64,000 nucleotides of DNA from Strigamia acuminata (Eukaryota; Arthropoda; Chilopoda; Geophilomorpha; Linotaeniidae). The stretch lies in assembly GCA_949358305.1 (NCBI GenBank), contig OX442314.1, positions 48,182,581-48,246,580 on the forward strand, read 5' to 3'. The translations under genes and the position numbers were made by a program. Of this stretch, positions 10,927 to 22,407 are shown one piece after another (position 1 is the first letter of the stretch; every line of letters starts with the position of its first letter). The notes beneath the pieces were generated by a model that was not told where the DNA came from, did no database searches, and worked only from the letters and a program-made list of their open reading frames with translations.

Positions 10927-11876
10927 ACCACCACCAAACTACACGTAATATCGAACGTCAAACTGGAAAGCAACTCAGAAAAATTCGGAGCGACAACGGG
11001 GGAGAATTCATTGTCGGGACTTTGAGCGCATGGTTCAAGGAACATGGGATTGACCACCAACTGACCACGCCATTCTCACCTGCAAGCAACGGGGTCGCGG
11101 AGCGCCATAACCGAACAATCATAGAAATAACGAGAACGATGCTGTGCGACGCGCAACTACCACTCCAATTTTGGGCCGAATGTGCCGTGACGGCAGCACA
11201 CATACGTAATTCGTGTGCATCCAAAACACACGGGAAAACAGCGTCGGAAATTTGGGACGAGCGAAAACCAACCGTGAAGTATTTGAAACGATACGGATGT
11301 ATTGCGTACACACTCATACGAGAAGCCCATCGCTCGAAGTTAGAGTCGAAAGCACAGAAAGGAATTTTCGTGGGTTACTCCCAAACCCGAAAAGCATATC
11401 GTATCTACAATCCGAACACAAGGAAGATAAACGAGGAGCGAAACGTGAGATTTGTAGAACACGAATTGGGAGATGGGAGCACCACTACTGACCGAGGCGC
11501 CACCTAGAGACGAAAATGACCCAGTCATCCGAATTGAGACCAAGCGAATGATTGTGAACGAGGCGGCCAAGAGGGGAATAGACCTAAACATGTACGACGT
11601 GAAATGCGCCTATTTCCATGGAGATTTGGAGGAAGAAACCTACATGGTACAGCCGGATGGAGCGAACGATGGGACCGACGGAGTATGCAGGCTACTCAAG
11701 AGCATTTACGGGTTGAAACAGTCGGGCAGATGATGTTGGTATGAAAAGCTGGATCAAGTATTGACTAACATTAAATTTGAAAAAACCCCCGACGATCCGT
11801 GCCTACACATCGTACGAAATAATGTCGAATATTTACTTTTGGGCATGTACGTGGATAAGATGACACAGGAATATTA
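10927..11876 (+). pseudogene. Ty1/copia retrotransposon fragment (integrase and reverse transcriptase)
   Basis: An open frame to 11507 encodes the C-terminal half of a copia integrase: SDNGGEF with a catalytic Asp, the GVAERHNRTI box with the catalytic Glu, and the downstream FVGYSQTRKAYRIYNP region. A second frame from 11473 carries reverse-transcriptase motifs DVKCAYFHGDLEEETYMVQP and LLKSIYGLKQSGR, then a TGA stop at 11730, after which coding similarity continues. The catalytic box reads YVDK instead of the family's YVDD, so the second Asp is lost. Gag, protease, the N-terminal integrase zinc domain, the rest of RT and RNase H are missing. The element is dead. Confidence 0.9.
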
Positions 11877-12016
11877 AGAAACTAGAGGGTAATAATAATT
11901 AATTCTGACTAACAGAAATTTACCATCACCAAGTCCCAGCTGTTCAGCCTCAGAGTCTGGTAAAAATCACATAAAATACGTACTCATGAGGCTAATTTTA
12001 TGTATTATTTAAATAG

Positions 12017-12250
12017 AATATCTAAGAAAAAGACGAAACAATGACAATAAAGTATTGGAGTATATTATTACAAAACATGAACGAGAATGTGAACTCAGAA
12101 AACAAGAATTGGAACAGCAGGAACGACTGAGACAACGAGAACTAGATCTCAAAGAACGTCGACTAGAACTGGATGAAAAAAAGACTTGAGACAAACCGAG
12201 TAGAAAGGGTCAAGCTCATGGAATTATTGATGCAAAAGTTCCCACGATAA
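12017..12250 (+). pseudogene. Coiled-coil exon remnant with one frameshift
   Basis: After a possible acceptor (TTTAAATAG at 12016) the frame encodes a highly charged Glu/Arg/Gln/Leu helix (motifs KHERECELRKQELEQQ and RQRELDLKERRLELDE). In the A run at ~12180 the frame breaks; a shifted frame continues with VERVKLMELLMQKFP and ends at 12250. This composition is typical of the C-terminal coiled coil of myb/SANT-like proteins linked to Harbinger-type transposons, but no DNA-binding domain is visible, so that is only an inference. Confidence 0.45.
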
Positions 12251-12281
12251 ATTTAAAATTAACAAATATCATATAAAAAAA

Positions 12282-12455
12282 ATGTCGCGACGCAACACCT
12301 TCAATAATTGTAAGTTATGCAATTCTAGGATTCTCCAATCTAAAATACCACATGTTAAATTATACTGGAAAGAAACCTTACAACTGAAAGTGTGTGCCTC
12401 AACTTTTAAAATCAAATGTGGGGAAAAGCCAGTAGGGAAATTCGTTTTGAAATGA
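12282..12455 (+). CDS. Small ORF (57 aa), uncharacterised
   Basis: ATG-initiated frame with a CKLC pair near the N terminus and a Lys-rich, Cys-containing C-terminal half. The composition is protein-like but too short to assign. It lies directly after the coiled-coil remnant and might be another broken piece of the same locus. Confidence 0.25.
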   Translation: MSRRNTFNNCKLCNSRILQSKIPHVKLYWKETLQLKVCASTFKIKCGEKPVGKFVLK

Positions 12456-12479
12456 GTCTCCAATCTCCATGAAGGATGA

Positions 12480-12597
12480 TGAGTCTATTTTATCCCATGA
12501 ACTATTATGAGTCTGTTTTACCCCAATATGAGTCTATTTTACCGCATATAATATGTATAGTGTATATTATACGCCAGTAGAGGGGATGCATTGAAAA
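12480..12597 (+). repeat. Short direct repeats of ATGAGTCTATTTTACC type
   Basis: Three imperfect copies of a ~25-bp motif containing TGAGTCTRTTTTACCCCA between 12478 and 12550, then AT-rich sequence. Confidence 0.6.
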
Positions 12598-12778
12598 AAT
12601 TCCTATACTATAAGAATGCCCTATAATATTCTTTCATATGGGTCAGGGATATACAATCAGCCTTTTACCACATAGAAATTGAGGAAGGGGATCGACATAA
12701 AATCGCCTTTTCGACGCCGACGAACCAATTGAAGCGAGAGTTGTTGGCCAGCGGACGGTTGGGCCACTTTAAACAATA

Positions 12779-12983
12779 ATTGGTAATTGCTGTACTCCAA
12801 CATTGGATACAGGCTAATCATACCATTACTATTCGAATGGTAATTGCTGCACTCCTATATTGGTTACAGGCTAATCATACCATTACTATTCAAATGGTAA
12901 TTGCTGTACTTTTATATTGGTTACAGGCTAATCATACCATTACTATTCAAATGGTAATTGCTGTACTCCTATATTGGTTACAG
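12779..12983 (+). repeat. 57-bp tandem repeat (~3.6 copies)
   Basis: Units of 57 bp beginning TGGTAATTGCTGTACTCC and ending CATACCATTACTATTCRAA. The unit length is a multiple of three, giving a spurious 81-codon ORF. A shorter two-copy version is present in the related family member at ~45508-45615. Confidence 0.9.
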
Positions 12984-13294
12984 CAGGGGTTCCCAAACTT
13001 TTTAGCATCGCGCCCCACTTTTTAAGCAAGGTGATCTTCTGCGCCCCACTTCATCTATCACTGCATTAATTTTTTTTTAAAAATAAACTACTAAAAAGGA
13101 AAAAAAGAAATTTTTATATAATTTTGCATAAACTTTGTATTATTTTATACATAATTTTATATAATTTTGCATAAAATTTTACAAAAGTTTGCAAAAAAAG
13201 ATTGTCTTAGTTAGCCGGGTGTAATGGATGCGCCCCACCAATAATCAGCTCGCGCCCCACCAGTGAGGCGCGCCTCACCGTTTGAGAAACGCTG
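12984..13294 (+). mobile_element. hAT-type non-autonomous element with 8-bp TSD
   Basis: Starts CAGGGGTTCCCAAACTTTTT and ends CGTTTGAGAAACGCTG; the reverse complement of the end is CAGCGTTTCTCAAACG, giving terminal inverted repeats of the hAT type. It is flanked by perfect 8-bp duplications GGTTACAG at 12976-12983 and 13295-13302. 311 bp, no ORF, so it needs a transposase from elsewhere. It sits inside the last copy of the 57-bp array. Confidence 0.9.
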
Positions 13295-14260
13295 GGTTAC
13301 AGGCTAATCATACCAAGTTTCTCTCCAACTGGAAGGACAACTGTCACTGAGTGATTGTAAAAATGGAAAAAACAATGGACAAATCAAACAAAAATGCGAA
13401 ATTCTAAAATCCCAATGCCAGAGCTCTGTTTTGGCTTAGCTAGACTTTCCCAGGGGTGACCACGAGGAGGCACAGAGTTGGACTTTACACCCCCAAATTC
13501 AAAACATAAAATCTAATCTAAAAAGATTTATAAAAAATAAAATCCGAGTCATTTTTATTCTCGTCGTTTTCAATTTCCTCCCCGTTTTTGTTCCACGACA
13601 AAAATAAAAATGACTAATTAATTGAATACATACATAATTCAATTAATAACTAATATATAAAAATAAAAAATAAAATAAAAATAAAAATAATGACTTCCAC
13701 CAGTCATTTGTAGGTTTGAATATTGAATTGAACGCATACATAATAAATTATTTATAAATATTCATAAATAATTAATTGAACGCATAAATATACCTACAAA
13801 CAACCTTCCCGCCCCTTGTAGCTCATCCCATATGGAGACAAAGACCTCCGTAGAAATAGCGATGGTTGGACCTGAAAAAAAGTCGTAAATACCTAAATAA
13901 CCATCTGCAAATATTGTCGCACTCACATGTACATATATTACACTCTTTTAACCATCCTTGCCTGTTATTTGCGCATCAAAAATGAATCGCTGGCGAGCGC
14001 TCTCACATGCCACGTCCTCAATTGCTCCGTAGCGATGGTTGTACCTGAAAAACAGACCAAAAAAACCTGAAAAACAGACAAAAAAACTATATAGACATCT
14101 ACAAATATTGTCGCACTCACGATGTACATCGATTATACTCTTTTACGCATATTTTACCCATCCTTGCCTGTTATTTGTGCAGTAAAAACTGAATCGCTGA
14201 CGAGCGCTCTCATGCCACGTTCTCAACTGATCCGAAACGATGCTCAATGACGTGGCCGGC

Positions 14261-15179
14261 TCCCGATGGTGAAACATATTTATTACGTTTAAAAGCCGGT
14301 TTGGATAGAAATTCCTTCATTTAAATTCGAAAGAAACAATAATTTCTTCTCGATTTGTTCCGCTTTATGGCTTATCGTTTTCATATGAGACAAGTCGAGC
14401 CCCGATAAGACGCTTTTCTTTTCAAGAAGCGCGCTGATTGGTCCGATTTCGAATCCCGCCATTATTTCACTTCAGCTTTAATGATTTATCATTCCCCCGA
14501 TTGATATGTTATTTTTAAGGAATTAAAGGTTTAAGTTCGTCAATCTCGGTTTACATTTGTTGTTTCAAGTTGTATAAAGAATTTATGTATGTATATATCG
14601 TGTTCTTTGTATTTTTAGTTAAGTTTAGACATTTTATTTTGAATCTGACGAACGTTTTCATCCTTTTCGGGATGAACAGGCACAATAGGCACAAGGATCT
14701 TGTTCATGATGTGATGCAATGTGGGAATATATCATTTACAATTTTTAACTCGAGCTCAAAATGAAAAATTTCCACAAAACAAAAAATTTAACAAACCGGA
14801 ATGCCACTTGAAAATTATTTTAAAAAATAATTCGTTTAATCACAAAATCACAAAAAAAGATTTTCCATAATTTCACGGTAGATTTCGAGGCCTGCTTTTA
14901 ACATAAAGATTTTTGCTTCAACATCCACACAGATCATTTGGGCCGTGTGAAGCATTCGTTCGCCTCTCGAATAGCCCGTGTTTGAAACTGATCGCGTTTT
15001 CGCCGGAATTACAGAGATGTGAACAAATTCGTCGTGTTCCGCAAGAAAAATGCAAATTTTACCTAAAAATGTGCGTAAATAATGTCGTACCTTACGTTAT
15101 CCCCCACCCCCCTCGTTGTTTGGTAGAGTAGCGTATTCGTTTCAATGTTATAAATCACAAAAATTAAAATAAAATAACA
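14261..15179. other. AT-rich unrecognised sequence
   Basis: Short ORFs at 14570-14764 and 14913-15131 have no recognisable motif and start from non-conserved contexts. No repeat copy was seen elsewhere. Confidence 0.3.
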
Positions 15180-15295
15180 AAAAAGTAGCAAAATTCACAT
15201 AAACTCACAAAAATTCACATCAAATCCCATAAAATCAAAAAATTCACTTAAAACCGCAAAAATTCACATTAAATTACAAAAATTCACATTAAATT
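15180..15295 (+). repeat. 20-bp satellite, degenerate left part
   Basis: Irregular copies of a unit like CAAAAATTCACATTAAATTA. They become regular towards 15295, where a solo LTR interrupts the array; the array resumes at 15916. Confidence 0.85.
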
Positions 15296-15915
15296 TGTGA
15301 CCAGCTGCCCCTGCGCACGGGTCGCTGCACTGCAACGGCAATGCACTTGGCGCAGCTCCAGCGCCTCTCGTATCTCGCGCAGCCTGTTGCGGTCCTCCGC
15401 AACCAGGTGGAGCTGCGGGCCTTTGGTCAAGCAGGATCGGGCCCCGGAAGTCGCCCTTCCGGAAGTGGTTGGCCCCTTAGGACAAGAGAGTTGTTCAGCA
15501 ACCAGCAAGGGGAACGGTCGCATCGCGACCGCCTCCGAAACTGGCTGCAAAGATAACCCGAACTATCGGCGTGGCGACGTTGTCGCCCGCCGGGACCTGA
15601 GCGTCCAGTTGCGCCACGTCCGCCGGACGTTATCCGTAACTTCGGCGACGTGGCCCAAAAGAGATAACCGACCTCGTGTGTCATGGCGGCTGATGGCCGC
15701 CGTGCCACGCGGTCTGATTAGGGGCGGTTCGAAGGAACCGCCGCCTTGGGAAATACACTATGGGACACTACAATCATACCCCTAGACATCTAATAAAGCC
15801 ATAACTAAACTATATTGTGTCTCCGTGTATTTCGTGGTTAGTTTTATCGTGTGTGTTGCGTCCAGCGCCTCCGTGGCTCTCCCCCGACCACGTGGCGTCC
15901 GTCCGAACACTCACA
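15296..15915 (+). mobile_element. Solo LTR of the Ty3/gypsy family found intact at 52957-63768
   Basis: 620 bp, begins TGTGACCAGCTGCC and ends GTCCGAACACTCACA, with TG...CA ends and short TGTGA/TCACA inverted termini. It is very close to the 623-bp LTRs of the intact provirus but has several substitutions and small indels (for example GCCCCTTAGGACAAGAG where the provirus has GTCCCCGTAGGGACAAGAG). Flanked by the 4-bp duplication AATT (15292-15295 and 15916-15919), in keeping with the 4-bp GGTG of the full provirus. A polyadenylation signal lies in CTAATAAAGCC (about 15790). Probably formed by LTR-LTR recombination. Confidence 0.93.
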
Positions 15916-16345
15916 AATTACAAAAATTCACATTAAATTACAAAAATTCACATTAAATTACAAAAATTCACATTAAATTACAAAAATTCACATTAAATTA
16001 CAAAAATTCACATTAAATTACAAAAATTCACATTAAATTACAAAAATTCACATTAAATTACAAAAATTCACATTAAATTACAAAAATTCACATTAAATTA
16101 CAAAAATTCACATTAAATTACAAAAATTCACATTAAATTACAAAAATTCACATTAAATTACAAAAATTCACATTAAATTACAAAAATTCACATTAAATTA
16201 CAAAAATTCACATTAAATTACAAAAATTCACATTAAATTACAAAAATTCACATTAAATTACAAAAATTCACATTAAATTACTAAAATTCACATTAAATTA
16301 CAAAAATTCACATTAAATTACAAAAATTCACATAAAATAAAAAAA
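15916..16345 (+). repeat. 20-bp satellite array, ~21 regular copies
   Basis: Near-perfect tandem copies of CAAAAATTCACATTAAATTA, with a single visible variant (CTAAAATT at ~16280). It continues the array left of the solo LTR. Decayed units of similar composition reappear at 17336-17460 after an inserted block. Confidence 0.97.
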
Positions 16346-16397
16346 AATTACATAAAATCTCAAAAAGAAGCAGGGATTTGTAATGCAGGGAAGCATT

Positions 16398-17331
16398 ACA
16401 TATTAGACTTCTAAACCCTGTCTCTCTGTCCCTAAATAAAACACCAAAATAAAAGAAAATAAAGTAAATAAATACAAAATAAAATTTTTGGCCAAAATAA
16501 AGCAACAACAAACATTATTAAGAATGTTGAAAACAACACATGGCAACCATTGGCTGATTCGGGGGCCAAAAAATTTTCCAGTTAAAGTCCACAGAAGTTC
16601 TGTGGAAATTAGGACATTTCGGCTGCATTTGAGTACTCAAACGCGGCCGAAATGTCCTGAAGTTTCCGTCCAAAATAACTTCGAAGCAATTTCACACACT
16701 CGGCCGCAGAAATTAGGACATTTCGGCCGCGTTTGAGTACTCGAATGCGACCGAGTGTCTAAATTCTGGAGGACTGAAAATCAAGAAAACTTAATTAGAT
16801 GTTCGTTAGAATTCGCGTACACGAACGTACGGGTGACACAACACATACGTCTAATTTGGTGGAAATTTCCCCTTCGGTCGCCGATCGTAATGCTACTTTT
16901 TTTCGACCAAATAAAAAAAAATATATACAGGCTGGTGCAGATTTCGATTTGGAATCGAATGAGCCTAGTTTCAAAATTTATAAACCTAGTTTTGATATAC
17001 TAGTAGAAAATAGTATTTTACATATCGCGACGAAGATTTCATGGATCACAGGATCCGCCAGGTGCCGCTAGTACAATATTACAACTTCCGGTGCAGGACG
17101 GAAGTAGTATTATTAGACGGCTAAAAGTGCATTAAAACCGGTTTATTAATTCAACCGGAGGTCCGAGAAATCTGAAAATACCTTACAATACTAATATAAG
17201 TATGCTGAATTTAATGCCGTTGTCCGTTTGGCTCTAGCTGCTATAGTTTTTGTGGAATCGTTGACGACAGACGGACAGACAGACATGACCGTTTCATGAG
17301 ACTTTCTAAACATCAGGTTTAGAAGTCTAAA
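16398..17331. mobile_element. Putative DNA element inserted in the satellite
   Basis: The block between two satellite stretches has inverted ends: TTAGACTTCTAAACCCTG near 16402 and its reverse complement around CAGGTTTAGAAGTCTAA near 17315-17331. Inside are two direct copies of a ~35-bp motif (ATTAGGACATTTCGGC, at ~16608 and ~16713) and a GACAGACGGACAGACAGACA tract, a type common near the ends of invertebrate DNA elements. No transposase. Exact borders and target duplication were not resolved. Confidence 0.5.
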
Positions 17332-17335
17332 ATCT

Positions 17336-17460
17336 CTAAAATTGTCAAAAAATTTCAAAAATTCACATAATATCTAAAAAAATCTCAAAAATTGTCAAAA
17401 AATCTCAAAATCTCAAAAATTGTTAAAAATCTCAAAATCTCAAAAATTCTCAAAAGTTGT
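17336..17460 (+). repeat. Degenerate satellite-like sequence
   Basis: Irregular CAAAAATTCACA, TCTCAAAAATTGTCA units resembling the 20-bp satellite upstream; probably its far edge. Confidence 0.6.
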
Positions 17461-17751
17461 CAAGAAAATTGATTTTGTTCTGGTTTTACTAACTTTTACC
17501 GGTCATCCCGGAGTTATAAAAACTGTTGTCGATACCGACCAAATGCGGCGCATTTTTTCATTTCTCTCGGTTGTGTGGAAGTTTGTAATTATTGTTAGGT
17601 TTGTTTGTGTTGGTTTTTTACTTCCATCAACCCAGCGATTAAGGTGCAATCCTTAATTTCTGGCTCAAAGAAATTTAAAGGCATAAGGAAGAGGTTCGAG
17701 GTTGGGAGAATGAGGTTGATTAATCAGCTGATGTTTCTTTATTGAGCGGGT

Positions 17752-18524
17752 TGTGGTGACCCAGTTGGTGGTTATCCCTCCAACGGATACCATCTACCTG
17801 AGTCACCATGAAAGAGAAGTCGTTCCCCTCGTGTTGGCTCTGCCTTCTCCCCCTGGGAAGCGCCTGCCCCGAGAGGAGTGAGGTGGCCGGTAGCGAGCCC
17901 CCATTGGCTGAGCCTGGCCCCTCACAATGACCTATAAAAGGTGGAGTTTCCCGCCTAAAGTCAGAACTTACACTAACGACACCAAGAACACACAGCACCT
18001 AGCTCACCGTCAGGCCAACTTCAAGTACAAGTTAGGATTGATCGAGGATCGCTGAGTAAAGTGCAACTGTAACTCACGAATTTACCTGAGAGCTATTTCC
18101 GCGAAAGCGAGTGAATAGCCTTTGTGAATTCACATCAAATAATCGCCCCACGGTTATTCCACCACCGAAGTGTCCGAGAGCCCTGTAAGGAACCCCAGTT
18201 CCTGGTCAGAGCCTTGAGACGCTAAAAGTAAGAAGTAACCCCTAGACAACAGGCACAGATAGAAGACTCAAAAAAGCATCCCACCGCGTCCGTGAACGAC
18301 GAATCCGTGACGAATTAACGACAACTCGAGACGCCACTATTGTTCTGCCGACCACGCGGAACCAGGGACGCCATCTTGAGAAATCCTTTGTTCGACTCTG
18401 ACCAAGTCGACTCTAGAATATTACTGAGTGTATTTTAAGGCCTTCAAGCCTATTGAATAAAACCTTTTGTTCATTTATTACATACATTTAGTATTCATTT
18501 GAGTATTTGCATAAACAGATCACA
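17752..18524 (+). mobile_element. Putative solo LTR (second family)
   Basis: Begins TGTGGTGACCC and ends AACAGATCACA, i.e. TG...CA with complementary TGTG-TGA/TCACA tips. Internally it has a TATA-like CCTATAAAAGG at ~17930 and, about 500 bp on, a polyadenylation-like TTGAATAAAACC at ~18455, the order expected of U3-R-U5. It is more GC-rich than its flanks. A clean target duplication was not seen (GGGT versus GGTA), so a single LTR is likely but not proven. Confidence 0.5.
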
Positions 18525-19929
18525 GGTAAAGTATTACACGTTAGTGTTAGTATTAAAATATCAATTTTCTTTTTATGTTCTTACCATATTATTATACTTA
18601 AGGGTTTAATCAGATTTTAAAGAAGTGTCTTTAAATTTAAGTGGGGGAATGTGAGATTCGCATTTTTTGTCATTTTTCTTTTATAAAATTTTCCTAATAG
18701 TTGTTAGTAATAGTATCCTAGGAGTGTTAGATTCTTTTTGTCATATGAATATTGCTTACTTGTTAGTCATAGTATAGTGTATCTTGCATGTGTTTGTGTC
18801 ACAACGCCGTCCCACTCCAAGATGGCTGACCAAACAACAAAGATATTACCCCCACAGATTCCTTGCCCAACTGAATGGACGTTGTCGTACTAGCCCAATT
18901 AGGTCCGGAAGTGTAATTTTAGAAATAAAACTATGACTTAGAATAACACAAACAATTATTTATTTTAATCCCTGATACCCCTAAAGGACTACACAAAATC
19001 TATGTCCAAACTAATAATCACTACACAAAATAATATTCCAAAACCCCATACATAACGGATATGCAAAAAATCCCATGTAATCAAGTTTATCATCAATAAC
19101 TCCCCCAAAAGTGAACCCACACCAGAATAGCACTGGTAATCCCGTAATTTAACTCTCGAACTTAGGTCCCCAAAACATCAATAACTAACACCAAAATTAA
19201 CAATGAAGTCAACCCACACAGTTGAGTAGCATCAATGATCAAAAGAAGAAAGAATAATACAACTTCAGTACAACCTGATTACGGGCGATTACAGCCGTGT
19301 CTCACAGCACTTGTCAAACGGCTTCCAACGGTGGTAACTCAGCTGAGGTGATCAAAGTGGAGGCAAGGCTGGATTTCAACCGGACTTTGAGCAGTGATCT
19401 ACGGTGGTCTACGGTGTCCTCCCAGGTCTTCTAGCCGCCGTGAAAACAAAGTCAAACTTAACCCTTTGCTCTCCTGCTCACGAGTGAATTGTTTAGTTTT
19501 TAGGCTTCACCCCATTCGTTCCAGCACTATCCACCCTACAAACGGGTCACTAACTTCCTCGTCACCCCTGTCTAGCCAAGGGCTCTCATCCAATTAGTTT
19601 ACGGCCTTACTCTCATTTTAAGCTAATACAGCCATTACCATTCAACCTGAGACACGTGCAGTTTTCAACCTTGCACAATCCGACTGCACAAACTTACACA
19701 CCAATACACAGATAGTAAACAAAACACTTGCCACAAATACATAGATAGTAGGCAATATGTTTGTCAAAAATATGTAGACAGTAGGCAATATACTTGTCAA
19801 ACACTAATCCTCTCCAAACTTATTTTAATCCGTTGTAAATATTTCTCAACCCCTTCCTTCACCTTGATGAGAAGCACGATTGAAGAACCCATTCCTTTTT
19901 TTCTCTCTCTTCATTAACTCCCATTAAAC
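18525..19929. other. Unrecognised flank of the minus-strand provirus
   Basis: No convincing coding frame. Contains GAGATGGCT-like and pyrimidine-rich patches but no recognised element. The provirus target duplication TAAAC ends at 19929. Confidence 0.35.
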
Positions 19930-20114
19930 TGTTGTGTTCTTATTCGTGATGGTGAAAATGATTGTTGGATGAAGCAAGGAAGATGCGTGTCAAGCGGCCA
20001 TATTTGCATAAGGGAATTTTATTAAGTCAAAAGTTAACACAGGTGGCGCTGCGCAAAGGTAGCGTCACAAATCAACAGGAAATGACAATTACAGAATGGA
20101 GTACAGACACTCCA
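19930..20114 (-). repeat. 3' LTR of the minus-strand provirus (185 bp)
   Basis: On the plus strand it runs from TGTTGTGTTCTTATTCG to GTACAGACACTCCA. Compared with the other LTR I see three substitutions (GTTGGATG/GTTGAATG, AAGCGGCC/AAGCAGCC, TAAGGGAA/TAAGTGAA). Short for a gypsy LTR. Confidence 0.9.
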
Positions 20115-20213
20115 ACATCCCCTCAATTGTGAGGCGGAAGAAGAGCAATTTTAACATTGTAGTCAATCGACTTGTAATAATGAAGAATGTAATAAAATGA
20201 GAATACACAATCA

Positions 20214-22407
20214 ATTGAACACTGAGTAATGACAAAACCGACACTCAATTACACACGAAAGTTCTACGCATCGGGAAAGCCATAAAACTTTGTCTGGGTC
20301 CTAGCTCGTGTTGGTCGTGGGCTGCGCGGTGGTTGCTGTGGAGGCGGAGGCGCAGTCGGAGGACGCAGAGGTGAGCGTGGGACGTGAGCTGCAACATTTG
20401 GTTGCACGATTGCAGGTCCGGGAGTCGGTGGTGGCGGAGTCGTGGTCAACGAAGTAGGAAAATTAAAAGGAGGTTCCTGGAAGTTCTCCTCCCCCATTGG
20501 AATTGGCTTGCCAATAACCAATCGCTTGCGAATCTGGTCGATATGGCGAGACCACACTACCGTAGTAGCGACTTCCACCTTGTACGTCGTGGACGAAATT
20601 TTCTCCAAAATGATCGCCGGAACCCACTTCTCGCCGTGGCGATAGTCGCGCACGAAAACTGGATCCCCTGCCTCAAAGTTCCTGGCGGTGTCCGCAACTA
20701 TGATGTCCGGGAGCAGGCGAGGATTGAGGAGGTGAAGTCGAGAGCGCAGCTGGCGCTGTGTGAAAACTTCAGCCGGTGACTTCCGCAGTGTCGCATGTGG
20801 CGTCGAGCGATACGAAAACAGGAACTGCAAAAGGGCTTCGATAAGCGAAAAATTGAGTTTGATTAATTTGTCCATTTGGTTTTTAAACGTCTTGACGAAT
20901 CCCTCAACCGCGCCATTTGTTGCTGGGTGGTACGGCGGAGAAAACGTGTGGCGGACGCCATTTTCCGCCAAAAACTGCTGGAACTCGGACGTGGTGAATT
21001 GTGGCCCGTTATCCGAGTGGACGTGGATCGGCAGGCCGTGCTGGCAGAACCACTCCTTCAACACTGCGACGGTTGCTGCAGCTGTTGTTGTTGACATGGC
21101 GCGAATCTCGCACCATTTCGATTTCGCATCGATGGCTACCGTCTTAACCCGAATAGTGCAGGATGGTGTTGTATTCGAATATAACACCATGGTGTTATAT
21201 TTCAGCAAAAAGTAGCAACTTAAATTTTTCGATCCAACGTCGTAGTAAAAACGTTTTTAGATCAAATGTCGTAGAAACGTAACGTTTCTTGGACTACAAA
21301 CTAGGGAAATTCCCTAAATACAGACAACAAACTAAGGAAATTCCATAAATACAGACAACAAACTAGTGAAATTCCCAAAGTATAGACAACAAACTAGAGG
21401 AATTTCCTATACACAGACAACAAACTAGAGGAATTTCCTATACAGACAACAAACTAGAGGAATTTCCTATACACAGACAACAAACTAGAGGAATTTCCTA
21501 ATTACAGACAAATCTGAATTCGAATCTGAATTCAGATATAACACCATCGTGTTGTATTCGAATACAACACGATGGTGTTATATTCGAATTTTTTCAAGGT
21601 TTTTTTTTAAAAAACTCGAATACAACACCATCCTGCACTATTCGGGTTAAGACGGTAGCAGGAACATCTTGTTGTGGAATGGTCCGGCGAAATCGATGTG
21701 GATCCTACCCCAAACCTCGTTTGGTATTGTCCAGCGAATGTCTGAAGTGCGTGGAGGATCTGGGAGTGCCCGTTGGCAAGCATCACATAGGCGCACGGTG
21801 CGCTCTACGTCGGCGTCGATTCCCGGCCACCAGACCGTGGCGCGCGCAAGTGACTTTGTGCGCACAATGCCGTAGTGACCTGCATGCAACTCCGCTAGAA
21901 TTGCAGCGCGCAGGCCGACCGGAACCACGAGTCTGTCGAATAAAAACAAATAATTATTAAAAACCGAAAAGGAATCGCGATGCTTGTAGAAGGGAGCTGT
22001 CTCAGGCGAATGCTGTTGCCATCCTGTGCGTGTGCATTCGAGCACAGTCTGCAACAATGCGTCGTTTTCGTAAGTAGCTTGCAGAGAAGCCGCCGAGACT
22101 GGAAATTGATGTAACGATGACGAGAAGATTTCAATTGCGCCGATTTCGAGGTCTTCTGTCGCGTCGACGAGTGGCTGCGGGTTTCTCGAGAGTCCGTCAG
22201 CAATAGCGTTATCCGAAGCGGGAACATGCAAAATTTCGTAGTCGTACGCCGACAGGAAGACGGCCCAGCGATGAAGGCGCGCAGCCACGACTTGGTTGCA
22301 CCCTTTCTTGTCGCCGAAGATGGAGACCAACGGCTTGTGGTCCGTTCGAAGCAGAAATCGTCGACCAAACAAATAGTGGTGGAATTTTCGAATTCCATAC
22401 ACTATTG
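20214..22407 (-). repeat. Tandem unit 1 of 3 (2190 bp) of the provirus tail
   Basis: The unit runs from an ATTG at 20214 to the next ATTG at 22404. It encodes, on the minus strand, the RNase H end plus the N-terminal integrase (21647-22438, first codons from the junction), a copy of the MITE (21139-21655) and the integrase C-terminal half (20264-21208). The join brings the element's 3' tail next to the RNase H region through the shared ATTG. It looks identical to the other two units. Confidence 0.93.

Larger units (their letters stand above)
12598..14260 (+). repeat. Dispersed repeat family member (related copy 45490-46530)
   Basis: Shares with 45490-46530 the blocks GAGATACAGGCTAATCATACC (minor variants), CCAATGCCAGAGCTCTGTTT, GGGGTGACCACGAGGAGG, then TAAAAATGACTAATTAATTG, and the ~195-bp segment starting TAGCGATGGTTGGACC that is itself tandemly doubled here (~13855-14040 and 14030-14245). 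No coding capacity. Probably a non-autonomous transposable element or composite satellite. Confidence 0.75.

Noticed and set aside
10553-13370. Direct repeats flanking the copia fragment as its LTRs
   Set aside because: The right copy continues into a family also present at 45.5 kb without copia sequence, and no TG...CA ends or target duplication were found.
15180-16345. Regular short repeats suggestive of a CRISPR array
   Set aside because: Units are contiguous 20-bp satellite copies without unique spacers, in a eukaryotic genome.
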